Shown here: piece after piece, positions 1 through 11,455 of the stretch
Layout: the number at the start of each line of letters is the position of its first letter
How positions within the stretch are numbered: the first letter of the stretch is position 1
From: Uranotaenia lowii
Taxonomy: Eukaryota; Arthropoda; Insecta; Diptera; Culicidae
Assembly: GCF_029784155.1 (NCBI RefSeq)
Contig: NC_073692.1
Location: 423,398,305 to 423,462,304, forward strand
Reading direction: 5' to 3'
Length of the DNA stretch: 64,000 bases
Notes under the pieces: model-generated
Database searches by the model: none
Told to the model about the DNA's origin: nothing
The model's input: only the letters and a program-made list of their open reading frames with translations
Position numbers and translations under genes: made by a program

Positions 1-770
1 TTGACAAAATTGACAAAATTGACAAAATTGACAAAATTGACAAAATTGACAAAATTGACAAAATTGACAAAATTGACAAAATTGACAAAATTGACAAAAT
101 TGACAAAATTGACAAAATTGACAAAATTGACAAAATTGACAAAATTGACAAAATTGACAAAATTGACAAAATTGACAAAATTGACAAAATTGACAAAATT
201 GACAAAATTGACAAAATTGACAAAATTGACAAAATTGACAAAATTGACAAAATTGACAAAATTGACAAAATTGACAAAATTGACAAAATTGACAAAATTG
301 ACAAAATTGACAAAATTGACAAAATTGACAAAATTGACAAAATTGACAAAATTGACAAAATTGACAAAATTGACAAAATTGACAAAATTGACAAAATTGA
401 CAAAATTGACAAAATTGACAAAATTGACAAAATTGACAAAATTGACAAAATTGACAAAATTGACAAAATTGACAAAATTGACAAAATTGACAAAATTGAC
501 AAAATTGACAAAATTGACAAAATTGACAAAATTGACAAAATTGACAAAATTGACAAAATTGACAAAATTGACAAAATTGACAAAATTGACAAAATTGACA
601 AAATTGACAAAATTGACAAAATTGACAAAATTGACAAAATTGACAAAATTGACAAAATTGACAAAATTGACAAAATTGACAAAATTGACAAAATTGACAA
701 AATTGACAAAATAGACAAAAAATGACAAAAATGACAAAATTGACAAAATTGACAAATTTGACAAAATTGA
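1..770 (+). repeat. 9-bp satellite array (TTGACAAAA)n, forward arm
   Basis: About 79 copies of the unit TTGACAAAA run from the window edge to about 711 with no visible substitution, then decay over five or six variant units (TAGACAAAA, ATGACAAAA, ACAAATTTG). Because the unit is three codons long, all frames stay open and give an artefactual Thr-Lys-Leu repeat. The array continues beyond the left edge. It is not a telomere repeat I recognise. Confidence 0.97.
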
Positions 771-841
771 ATTTTTGTCATGTTTGTTTGTTATTTTTGT
801 CTTTTTTGTTTTTTTTTGTCTTTTCTGTTATTTTTGTCATT

Positions 842-1353
842 TTTGTCAATTTTGTCAATTTTGTCAATTTTGTCAATTTTGTCAATTTTGTCAATTTTGT
901 CAATTTTGTCAATTTTGTCAATTTTGTCAATTTTGTCAATTTTGTCAATTTTGTCAATTTTGTCAATTTTGTCAATTTTGTCAATTTTGTCAATTTTGTC
1001 AATTTTTGTCAATTTGTCAATTTTGTCAATTTTGTCAATTTTGTCAATTTTGTCAATTTTGTCAATTTTATCAATTTTCTGAATTTTGTCAATTTTGTCA
1101 ATTTTGTCAATTTTGTCAATTTTGTCAATTTTGTCAATTTTGTCAATTTTTTTTTAATTTTGTCAATTTTGTCAATTTGGTCAATTTTGTCAATTTTGTC
1201 AATTTTGTCAATTTTGTCAATTTTGTCAATTTTGTCAATTTTGTCAATTTTGTCAATTTTGTCAATTTTGTCAATTTTGTCAATTTTGTCAATTTTGTCA
1301 ATTTTGTCAATTTTGTCAATTTTGTCAATTTTGTCAATTTTGTCATTTTTTGC
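842..1353 (-). repeat. 9-bp satellite array, inverted arm
   Basis: This is the reverse complement of the preceding array (TTTTGTCAA units), about 55 copies. It is separated from the forward arm by a ~70-bp T/G-rich spacer (771-841) that itself looks like decayed units. The array is less pure than the forward arm, with disruptions near 1010, 1066-1083, 1149-1157 and 1177. The two arms could pair as a very long hairpin. Open frames here are repeat artefacts. Confidence 0.96.
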
Positions 1354-3600
1354 ATTTTATAATTAGATGGTTGTTGAAAATTTTTTGAGTTTTTTGATTA
1401 AAATTTTGTTTCATGTTTTTCTTTGATGTCTGATATCCGAAAAATCTAACTCTTTTAATAACTGGCAACACGAAGTGTTTCAAACGATGTTGCACAAAAA
1501 ACCACCGGGTCATAACCGATTCACAGCCCTTTCGTTCATTCAGTGACATATAAGTGTCGACTCACTTAGTTTACTCACTGCTCATCTCATGCTCACCAAA
1601 TCTTCCAGAGCCATAACCGATTCACGGTCCCGGAACGTCGTCTCTCTTGAGGGGAGCACATCAAGCAACTAGCCAAACGAAACCGGTTCCACCCACCAGA
1701 CTGACGGGAACCGTCGACCGAAACGTACCGAATGGGCTCGTCAGAGTTTCTTCTTTAAGAATGATCCCGATTCTCGTTGAAAGAATCTCAAGAAATGCAT
1801 CTCCCTTTCATGCTACATCTTTATCTGAACTGTGGCTCCATATAGCGAGCTTTGCTGCAGTTTAAGCGTGAGGTCGGTTTAGTTTAGACGTGTACCGATT
1901 CGGATTTGAATTGTTTCTGAGATTTTTTTCAGTTTTTGTTATAAAACATTTCTCGGAACGCATTAGCTATTATGGGAGGAGAAAATTGCTTTGAATTCGG
2001 TGGCTCCAGAGAGTACAAAAGAAGAATGTAATGATTTTGTCAGTTCCGTTGTACGCGCTGTGTGGGAATCAGACCAGCTGAAGGCAATCTTTGACAGCGA
2101 GGAACACACACAGCTTCCACCGTAAATTAAATCATCTGGAAAACATGATTAACTCACCGCTGCTATCCAGAACCGCACGCAAACAGAAGGTGCGATAAAA
2201 GAGACCTCACCGAGACACGCTTTGTTAGCGAGCGGTGAAATCCCACGTGGTTCGCCGAACAAAAGGTGAAATTTTTGTCCAGAAGGACCAAAACCGCTGC
2301 TGGCCTAAGTGTGAATTTTTCCCGTTTCAGGGAAGACTATCCCCAAACTCGATCAGCGAATGGAGCAGTGTCAGGAAAAACAAACATAAAAATATAAATA
2401 AATAAACAGGAAAATCGAGATAAGCGTGCCTTGGTGGGAAAAAGGCACAAGTCAACCACTTTCAAGAATAGTATACGATAAAAAAAAAGTCGCCCCTCGA
2501 ACCTTTCTCTGGAAGTTCTCGTTCATCCGGCCAGCAACCGAACGCCAAGAAGACGAGAAAAGTCGTGAAAATTAAATTATTCCGTACACGGCGAGCTGTT
2601 CGTTTTATTCTCTTTTTTCCTGGAGCTGCCCGGAAAGGTGAATGTGTTCTGCGTGTTGCCTATCGCAAGGGGCAAAGCAACACCGGGAATTCGCTCGGGT
2701 AAAGTAGCTTGGGAGCTGACAAAACAAAGGCAAAAACAACAACAACAGCCAAACCAAACCAAACAACAAGCAGCAGCGGTAGACCAAAGTGCACCGGAAG
2801 TGGCTCCGACCTTTGAAGCGACCGGTCTGCGGTGAGTGGAATCGCAAACAAAACCCCTGGAATGCTGCTGAAGCGTAGTTAGAGAAGAAGAAAAAAACCG
2901 AAAGCGTGAATCTCAATGAGATGCTCTTCCAGCGGGCAAACCGAATCGTTCAGCTAGCGGAGATTCGCGCGAAGTTTTATTAAAATTCATGCAAAAGCCA
3001 CGAACCGGGTTGATGCTGCTAGCTTCCAAACAGGGAAAAATCTTGAAGGGTAATTGCGCTCTACTTTTGACCTGGGCCAAAAGTCAAGCGCTTGTGTTTA
3101 GTTTGCAATTTGGGAAAGGTGAGGTAGGTTCGGGCATTGTCGTGTCACCCTGGCGTTGTTGTGCACTTTTTGGGGGAGAATCACGTGAAAAAAAAAAGAA
3201 AGAATCCTGTTCCTAATTTCTGCAAGCAGGGGAGGAAAATTGTTCGAAACAACAAGGGGTGCTGTTCTTCTTTGAAGAAAAACTCAACCGAGCAAAATTA
3301 CGATCGGTACGTGTCAGCTGATTTCATTTCTTCCGGAACGTGAACGAGGCAACCAAACAGGTAGGAATTTCACTCTTTCCTTACATCGCATTTGTACCTT
3401 TACAGCTTCGTGGTTTGGATTTATGAATGCCAGCGCTTTAAAAAGGTGCACAAGAAACGCTTGAAAGATCGCTTTGGTAGAATGTTTCCCCATAGTACAT
3501 TTTTTTCTGCATTCAGGCACACAGGTTTCTTTCTCCCTGAATGGTGCAAATACCTACAACACACGCTACTCGTGTTCCGTTCAAAAACGACACACCTGTA
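1354..3600. other. GC-richer unique region, no recognised gene
   Basis: This is distinctly less AT-rich than the surrounding sequence and contains no recognised repeat. A short phrase, CATAACCGATTCAC, occurs at about 1512 and 1612. Short ORFs (for example 1647-1865 and 2989-3216) show no family motifs. The base composition and CAA/CAG-rich stretch at 2725-2780 resemble an insect 5' untranslated exon, but this is inference. Confidence 0.5.
2500..2831 (+). other. Candidate 5' exon ending at a GTGAGT splice donor
   Basis: The sequence TCTGCG|GTGAGTGG at 2826-2839 is a near-consensus splice donor that ends a GC-balanced segment rich in CAA and CAG. The only open frame (2638-2835, 65 residues with a Gln-rich centre) crosses the donor and has no recognised domain, so the exon may be entirely untranslated. 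No downstream exon could be found in the window. The start is not defined. This could equally be chance. Confidence 0.25.
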
Positions 3601-6497
3601 CGGTTCTGTGGTTCGTATCCGGTTTTTGCAGCGATAACATTCCTCTGGAATATTCTAACAGAGGAAGAGAGGTATGCATATCCATTGGTTCGAACTGACA
3701 TCACAATATGGATCTCTTTTCACCTGAACTGTACAACTGGAAATTCGAGATCGATGTTTGTACAGTTTGTACAGCTGCACAAAAATGTCTTAGGTGTCTG
3801 TGGGATCCCTGCATAACTATTTGCACATTTGTTGTAATTTTTTTAAATCGAGGCAGAGAGTAGATTTACTGCATTGCCAATTTGTTGGAATTTTATATCG
3901 CTCTTTCAAGCTCGAATCAAGGTCATTAATAGACCAAGGTTTTTTGAAACACTAGGTTCTCCGACTTTCACAGTAATTAGGCGAGAAGTGAGCGAGGCTC
4001 TCAATGAGTTTGTTTACAAACGTAAGATTATTCGCCTAGCTTCTCTGTGGATTGTTGGTAAACAAATCCCATGAGTTCCGCAGTTGCATATAGCCTAAAT
4101 AGCCAAAATGGCTGAATCGGGAATTTGATATTCGGTAACACATCCTATAAATACACACCTTGTAATAAACTAGGTTCTGACTTTTACAGTAGTAGGCGTA
4201 AAGAGCGCAGTGAAATGGGGTGATGCTCGTTATGTTAGTTTACGAACTTTCTGTGTGATAAAATGAAAAGGCAAGCTTAGTGCTCAACTGTCCTATGGAT
4301 TAAAGGTAAACAAACGCTGGCTGGCTGATTCTAAAATTTGAGAGATCGTATCATCTTCTATTTACCCCTTCCGTGGTATGAATAAGAAAATAGCAATTGC
4401 TTTGATAGCTTTCACTTAGCTCGAACTTTAGAATGGCAAAATTCGAAAGCATTTACTCAACTAGATATGAAAAAGCAGAGTAGATGATTTACTTTCAACC
4501 AGCTCCGGATTAAAAATATGCATGCCATTCGAAGTATTTGACTCACAAAACTGCTCGAAAATAGCAAAATCATTCACTAAAGCTTCATTCATATCAACCC
4601 GTGACTCGAACTACGAAGGAAAAAGAATATTTTTATTTCCACTAGAAACTTATTAATAGTGATAGTTAATTTTTTTCTTGAGGACTGTACTCGATTTTGA
4701 CAGACAAATTTTGCTTGATCAATTTCAATTGAATGAACAATAATTGGGAAACCTTCATTTGGTATTCGTTCTTTAAAATGCAAAACTGTCTCATGTTGAA
4801 CAGAGTTCATCCAAATTTCATAAATGTATCTAGTTTGAATTCTGATTTTGAGTTCGTATATTTAGAAATTTTTTATTTGCATTGTTTGCCTACATGACTT
4901 TTTTCAATTTTGCTTTGATACAATGCCCAAAAAGTTTTACCCTATACCTTGTTGAAAAAAACAATCTAAGAAATGGTACAATTGAAACAATTTAACTTTA
5001 TTCAAGATACATCGTTTCATCAGAATAATATGATAATAATTATACTTTTCATGACAGCTTTGATAGTTAAAATATTGAAAAACCTTCAAACTGTAGTAAA
5101 CTTAAACATTTTTTGAAATATTTCTTTCAATTTAGTTTTGCTTGCCGATGATTTTTATTAATTTATCAATATTAGAGAAATGAAATCCATAGGATTTTAT
5201 TGCACAGTGTATCACTTAAAAATGGAAACAAATTTATTCTTTGCTAGTTTTGAAGTTAACAACTAATAAACCCTTCTGTGGATTTTTCCGATCTCATCAA
5301 AAAGTTGCGGTTTGCATCTATGGAAGTTTATTTATTTTATATAGGTCACGGTTGAGCAACCTTTTAAACAAACGGGTTAATTCAATTTTAAAATATTTTC
5401 AGCGGGCCTTACTCAAAATATCACTCACAAAAAATTTGTAAAGCTCCATGTACATATATTTATAGCCAAGTACTATGTTAAACGTCATTTTTGAATAAAG
5501 AAAAATTTTCTACGAATAAAAACTGAAAATGAGAAAAAATACAAATTCGTGTATTACTTATTTGAAAAGTTTGAAAGAGAATTTACTACGATTTATCATA
5601 TGCAAAGCTGACAAAATCTGCTGGAATTGATAGTGTATATAACCTTCTAAATCTTAGTTAGTTTGATGGATATTTGTTTATTGATTTTTTGAAAATTTGT
5701 CGAGACCTTCGTAATGTTTAAAACAATTTTGAACTGTTTACTAAAAACAATCATTCTAATTGTTCTACTTCTCATCACTTCAAAGTCTTCTGGAAAGATA
5801 TTTTACTTTTGAAAATTACTCTCTGTTAAGCATTGAACGTTGAATCTTTATCAAAATTTATTGTCAAAAATTCTTTTTCCCATAACTTAAATTTTCCTGA
5901 AGACTTTATTTTTCGCTACGACATGTGAAAACCTAATTTTTTAAATATATTATTACATTTAAAATTAGGCGTTGAGCAAAGTTAAGCAAACTCACAGATT
6001 TTTCAGCTAAATTCGTCAAAGTTCGAGTTCTCACTCTTGATTTCTTGAATCCTAGGTAAACTTCTTTGCCTTTTTTTTTTTTGGAAAAACCGTCATCAGT
6101 AACCTGAGTGTTATTTTATCGCCATTGGAAGGGTTTTCCATTGTACCAAAAGTATTTCTATAATTTTCCTCTCTGTATACTCATCATTAGCTTCCCCTTT
6201 TATTTTAATAAAAAACGGAAATTTGGAGGGCTTCTTTTGGTTCGTTTAACAGTTTGAAACAAGCCATTTTTTTTAACAAACAGATGGTTTTTTTTCTTCA
6301 TAATTTACTTTTAAAAGTTATAAGCTATACCACAGCAACGAAAAATCTCGCATTAATTTTGTTTATAGTTTTAAGAGGAAACACTGTCTTCTCAGCATTG
6401 GAAGTTATTTAAATTTATTTACTTAAATTCTTTTTCTGTGCTTATCTTCGAGAAACTTCCACATTTTAACTTTTCCACGAAGCGCTCATTTGTTTCA
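3601..6497. other. AT-rich DNA with one diverged direct repeat
   Basis: No gene is visible. Segments 3951-4080 and 4169-4327 look like diverged direct copies: both begin ACTAGGTTCT, continue with CTTT(C/T)ACAGTA and TAGGCG, and end in a GGTAAACAAA phrase. The remainder is low-GC DNA with homopolymer runs and no coding signal. Confidence 0.5.
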
Positions 6498-7294
6498 TAC
6501 ACAGAAAGAAAAATGTAATCTTACATTGCACGTTTTCACATCCTAACCACGAAAAATATGAAAAAGAGTATAATATTTAAAGGCTAAGATGAACTTTACA
6601 TGTCACCGCATGCGAAATCCAGTGTCAACGTCAATTTGCCAATTCTGTTTTGTTTTCGTTCCTATTGGATTCCCAACGAAGGCGAACTTCATCAATTAGC
6701 ATGCAATTTCATGCAAATCTTAGCGTTCGCAACGCTCGACCGTATTTTGTTGTACCTGCTCGTGTGCTGTTCGCTTCTGTTCGAATCGAGGTGGTGCATG
6801 CTGAGTTTTAAAGCAAGTAAGTGAGAAATAAAACTTAATACCCTTCTAATTATTGTAATTATTATATCAAATAGTCAATTTTATTTGTTCCAGAAAAAAT
6901 GCACCTTGAATTCAACGAAAGCTCGGGCTACCCCAAGTGCATGACAACTTATTTTCCTATCAGCATGTCAAACGCCGTTGCCGTCGTCGGGGGAATAGCA
7001 CCAAAAAAACCGGTATTCGTGAAAATTTATTGAATACGAATTTTTCTTGTGTGGATCAAATAAAATGTATGTTTAAGATATTAAAATCTCTTATCAACAA
7101 ATATCGATGCTTTTCTTATTGGATAAACAACCATACCAAAAAGAATGATGGGAAACGTAGGTTTACAGTAAACAAATCAGTTGAAGGCGATGGGAAGTTT
7201 ACATGAATTAAGCCGTATTGATACATGTAAATACCCGATTCCCTTCTACCCATGCAGTTGCATGTAATGTTACAAGGATTTTTCTAACTGTGTA
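6498..7294. mobile_element. TIR-bounded 797-bp element carrying gene-like sequence
   Basis: The left end reads TACACAGAAAGAAAAATGTAA. The reverse complement of the right end (near 7260-7294) reads TACACAGTTAGAAAAATCC and then GTAACATTACATGCA. The termini are therefore imperfect inverted repeats of roughly 35 bp. There is no clear target duplication. The interior is GC-richer than the flanks and includes the two-exon open frame described separately. The superfamily is not recognised. Confidence 0.6.
6600..7033 (+). CDS. Putative two-exon small gene inside the TIR element (join 6600-6816, 6894-7033)
   Basis: Exon 1 opens at ATG 6600. At 6817 there is a perfect GTAAGT donor, and at 6891-6893 a CAG acceptor preceded by a pyrimidine-rich TTTTATTTGTTC tract, giving a 77-bp AT-rich intron of typical dipteran size. 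Removing it joins the frames and extends the protein from 74 to about 118 residues. Without splicing the frame stops 6 bases past the donor. The predicted protein has hydrophobic stretches around residues 14-22 and 50-60. The C-terminal exon uses GC-ending codons (GCC, GTC, GGG), unlike the AT-rich surroundings. I recognise no family. The start codon is simply the first ATG, and the true gene may be longer or a captured fragment. Function unknown. Confidence 0.35.
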
Positions 7295-8130
7295 CAAACG
7301 GTGTTAAAACGGTTTTTAATTCGAAGTACCATATAAGATCGTTGCATATTGCATGTTAAGCATTTTCATTCTCGGAAAAATTCACAACTTTACAGATTTT
7401 TAAACAAATTTCGCCAAAAATTTCAGGTTACTTTTTTTATTATTTTTTTATTTTTTATTTTTTTTTTTAAACTGTGACCCAGAGATGGGTCTTGACTCAA
7501 ACATTCAGTCAGCGAAAATTTTTTGTAGAGAAATGAATCCAAATGAAACAAACTTTTTCACATGTTTTTCTACATTAATTTTCATTTAGTCTAGCCCCTG
7601 AAATTTCAACTTACAGTTGGATTCATTTCTCTACATTACAGGTAACATTCTTGATTTTGGATTAATTTTACAGTTTTCAAGAATTTTCAGATACTACTGG
7701 GATTAAATTTCTTAAGCTACAAATCTAACTTAGAGAATGTGGATTGCTTATCAAAAAGTAAAATGACACAATTTATCAATGTTTGGCACGATTTCTTTAT
7801 TAAACTTTCTGAGAAAAATCGTCCCAAACTTCTTCAGCCAAACCACATTTCGCTTTTTATTATGAGTCATGTTGATTAGAATTTCATGTCGACAAGAGCT
7901 CTCAATATTCAAGAACAAAAATTGTGCTCTTGTTTATGGTTTTATTTTTTTGGCAGTATTTCAGCAATTGATAAGTTGTAGCCATCCGATTTTTTATTTG
8001 ATTTCCCGGTCCGCTTTCAGGTTTCAGTGATAGTTTAATAGCAGGGGAAAAATGGCATCTGAATTAAAATTAAACTCAAATATTGAGTCTCGCCTAGTTA
8101 TAATATTGCTTTTTTGCCTTTTAAGAATGT
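7295..8130. other. AT-rich DNA, nothing recognised
   Basis: Contains poly-T/A tracts near 7430-7470 and no coding or repeat signal that I can support. Confidence 0.5.
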
Positions 8131-8424
8131 GGTTTTCTTTAATTGATATTTTTTGGTGATTTACGACGAAAAATAAGACTGTTGTTTTTAACGTTTCGGC
8201 TTACTGATTTTCAGCCATCCTCAGAAAAAACTTGTTTTGCCGCGTGTTTCCTTGACGGCCGACGTATGATATTTGACTCGTATATCGTACGACGGCCGAA
8301 AAGAAAACACGCGGCAAAACAAGTTTGTTTCTGAGGATGGCTGAAATCCAGTAAGCCGAAACGTAAAAAACAGCAGTCTTATTTTTCCTCGTAAATCACC
8401 CAAATACATTAATTAAAGAAAACC
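8131..8424. mobile_element. Foldback element: ~147-bp arms, ~9-bp loop
   Basis: The left arm (8131-8271) begins GGTTTTCTTTAATTGAT, and the right arm ends with its near-exact complement at 8424. Internal landmarks are mirrored: GTTTCGGCTTACTG with TACGTTTCGGCTTACTGG, CAGCCATCCTCAGAA, TTGTTTTGCCGCGTGTTT and GACGGCC. The loop is about TTGACTCGT at 8272-8280. Two opposed ORFs (63 and 62 residues) are mirror translations of the same hairpin, not genes. Probably a foldback MITE. Confidence 0.9.
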
Positions 8425-10129
8425 GCAAGCATGTGCGGTTATCAAAGGCAAACAAATAAAGCCTTTAAAGAACATAAGAAATGCCAGAAAAAAGTTAACC
8501 ATCTAAATTACTTCGGGACAAGTTACTGACATGTCAATTTTTTTTGTTCAGTATAGACTAGTTTTTTATGACAATCTATTGAAGATAACAGTCGATAGAA
8601 AAAAAGAAATCTTGTGCTTAGCTCATCTCTAATGTATGTATGATGATCGTAAGTTCATTGAAATTTTTCTTCAATTTCTCCTGCAAAGTTATGGAAAAAA
8701 TAATCACTTTAAAATCGTTGAATATTTGAAAAAAAAAAAACTTCATCCAAGTTCCCAAAACTACAAAAAGCACAAAATGTTTAAGTTTTCGCTTATTTCA
8801 TTGACGTTGTATTATGTCTGAACCCATAGATGCAGTTTATATAACTTTTATTGTTTAACAAATTTGTATTTTTTTTCTAGGCAATACTTGCTGAAGACAT
8901 GACTTGAAGACAAAATTCCTAGAAATTTTTTAAATGGTTGATCTTTTATTTAATTTAAACAAACCTGCAGAAAATCCAAAACAAAATACTGGCTCAGTCA
9001 CGATTTTTAAATTTTATTTAAAAAAAAGATTTCTTTTCTGATTTAAGGAAAAAAAGATGATTTTTGCATAAAAATCAAGTATCAGAGGTCGGCAAATGCC
9101 AAAACTATAAATTTAAAATCGATTTTGTCAAACATTTTTTCTTACTTAAACCAAAATTAAATTTAGACTTTTTGAACCCGCCATTGATTATGTTCTCGGC
9201 TGTGGTAACTATTGATGAGCTTCGAAGATTCATATTGCTTCGGTTTTACAAAAATTATAATTCAAAAATGGTAGTTTGAATGGTGATGAAGGAAATTGTG
9301 TATTTTTTGTTCATGGATAGTGAAAAAAATCTGATGCATCAGGCTACACGAAAGGCAAGCTGGGAGGACTAGGAAAATTAAATGGGAATCCGGATCTTAA
9401 ATCAAGAAAACAAATTAGTGGATTCCTTATGTTCCAGAAGATTCTCGCATTGGATGGAAAGTTAAGTATCTGAGTCTGAATGTTGAAAAGTCTGAAATTG
9501 TTCTTAAAATTTTACATGTGAGGTCATGAGTTCTAAGAAGATATGATATCAAAAATAAACGAGAAGACAAATGAGAGGTTTTTTTAATCAAACTCCCAAG
9601 TAATTTTTCCATTACTTTTGGATTACTGCGATTGGATTTTAATCTTTATTTTTGCATATACAGTTACACTTTTTCGAAACAATTGAAAGGTTTTCTAATC
9701 TGATAGTTGCTAATTTTTTTAAAGATTTATTACATTTTGAAAATATTTTTAATTTTTTTTTATGTTCCAGAATATCTTCCAAGAGAAATCAACATTATTT
9801 TCTATTTTTCTCCAAAATAGTTGTAAATGTTTCCTTTAAGGTAATTTTCCATGTTGTATATGTTCATTGTATAGTGTTTTCTAATATTTGTGACAAATCG
9901 TGCAGCAAAAGGTTAGCTGTTGAATGGTTTTCTACAGAGATCAACATTATGTTTCAAGGTCTTAGCTTATATTTTGAAACTGGACTTCAATCAAAGTCAG
10001 AGGTTTTATTTTTTTAACTTACTTAGGATTCTGTAGCTTTGTGTTTTTACCTAAACTGAAATTGAAATTTCAATTTAAAAACATGAGAGAAATTTACGAT
10101 GCAGAAAACATTCTCATTTGAAACACATA
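8425..10129. other. AT-rich DNA, nothing recognised
   Basis: There are several short open frames (the longest is 121 residues at 9652-10017), but they are AT-rich, Phe/Lys-rich and without domain motifs. I do not support them as genes. Confidence 0.5.
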
Positions 10130-10580
10130 CAGTAGGTATTTGCTCGTTAATCGGACGCTGACAGAAGGGTGAGCCCGACTATCGAAAGTGTCTGATTACC
10201 AAGAATTCCTTGACCGAAACATTTCGTTGATAAAAAGTGTTGTTTACTTAAAAACTCTATATTTCGTCGTTTTTATTGATATTTTATTGAAGGTTACATA
10301 ATAAATAGTGAACGAATTAGTTTTAAGAACTACAAACATTTGATAAAAATACATGATAACTTCAATACTGCCTGATATCATAGCCGAGCTCAAAAACCAT
10401 CTATGAATGTACAGGAACGCATTCGATAAGAGAAAAATTGAAAAAAAAATTTAATTTTTATAATTATTTCAACAAAACTTTCGGTTATTTAGTAAAACTG
10501 GCTTTGGAATCAGCTTTCCAAAAACATTCGATTACCGAGCATGTCCAACTTAAAATCGTCCGATTAACGATCGAGTACTG
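10130..10580. mobile_element. pogo/Tigger-like MITE, 451 bp
   Basis: The left end is CAGTAGGTATTTGCTCGTTA followed by ATCGGACG. The reverse complement of the right end is CAGTACTCGATCGTTAATCG followed by GACG. The inverted repeats are about 25 bp, with CAGTA starts and a TTAATCGGACG core, a layout known for pogo-like members of the Tc1/mariner superfamily. TA precedes the left end; the right flank is CA, so the TA duplication is imperfect. No transposase frame lies inside, so the element is non-autonomous. Confidence 0.6.
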
Positions 10581-11455
10581 CATTTCAAATCTAACTGAAA
10601 ACATCCAGATGTGATAAGGCTTATTTGACACGAAACTGTTTTTAAATTTTCTTACAGTTGGTACATATTTTCTGACTTTCTTATTCAAAAATATTTTTTA
10701 AATAAAATGTAATGATTAAAACATTTATTTCCTTTAAGTTTGTTTCTAGAAAAAATGCCATTTAAAAAAAAATGATTCCTGTATTTCCGTCTGGTTTTTT
10801 TTTTTTCTCAATGTGGGCATCCATCAGTAATTTGAATCTGAGTTATTGTTCCTCAAACTAATTTGAATATTTTACGATTTACGATCTCAACCTTGAAAAT
10901 AATTCTGCTTCAGCATCAAATGTTTTCCTGAATTATTGTCAATAGCAGCCCAACAAAAACCTAAAAAGTAGCTCTTAAACAAAAAAAAAAGAGTCTAGGG
11001 TTTTGACTTAATCTCCAAAACCTGGAAAAAAAATTTGATCCCTTCTGTCTATCTTAAACCAAACTCATTCAATCGAATCTCATCTTTGCCAATTCCAATT
11101 CGCAACGCTACATTTCTCATTCATAAATTGGAATTGAAAAACCAATGGAGAGAATTCAATTTTCCCTCGACTAATTGCTTGTGCCGCCACGCTATATTCC
11201 ATAATTTCACCGAAAATTTCAACAACGTGCTCCATCCAATCGAAAAACTATTACGCAAACAATGTTCGACTACCTTCCCCATTTTACCCTTCCTTCTCGC
11301 AAAAACCAATTCAACCCAATCCGAGCCACTTTACCCGGGAAAATCTTCTACATTGGCGTAATTGCGCTTTTCTTGCTCACGGCAGCCAATAATTTTCATG
11401 CGATGCAGCTCCCCAAATTCGTAATAAGTAGGGGAGCCGGAGAAAAAAAAACTGT
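10581..11455. other. AT-rich DNA then a unique, moderately GC-rich patch
   Basis: From 10581 to about 11030 there is only AT-rich sequence. From about 11035 to 11430 the sequence is non-repetitive with balanced composition. Overlapping short ORFs there (108 residues at 11035 and 80 at 11262) carry no motifs. It could be conserved non-coding host DNA. Confidence 0.4.

Noticed and set aside
842..1353. Regular short repeats that might suggest a CRISPR array
   Set aside because: The units are contiguous 9-mers without spacers, and the window is clearly eukaryotic.
1..1366. Long open frames of up to 237 codons with Thr-Lys-Leu or Phe-Val-Asn repeats
   Set aside because: They are produced by the 9-bp satellite unit, which is a multiple of three and has no stop in several frames on both strands.
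8143..8409. Opposed ORFs of 63 and 62 residues with similar proteins
   Set aside because: They are mirror translations of the two arms of a hairpin and do not represent a duplicated gene.
9652..10017. 121-codon ORF
   Set aside because: Very AT-rich, Phe-rich composition with no motif, and within the length expected by chance in this DNA.
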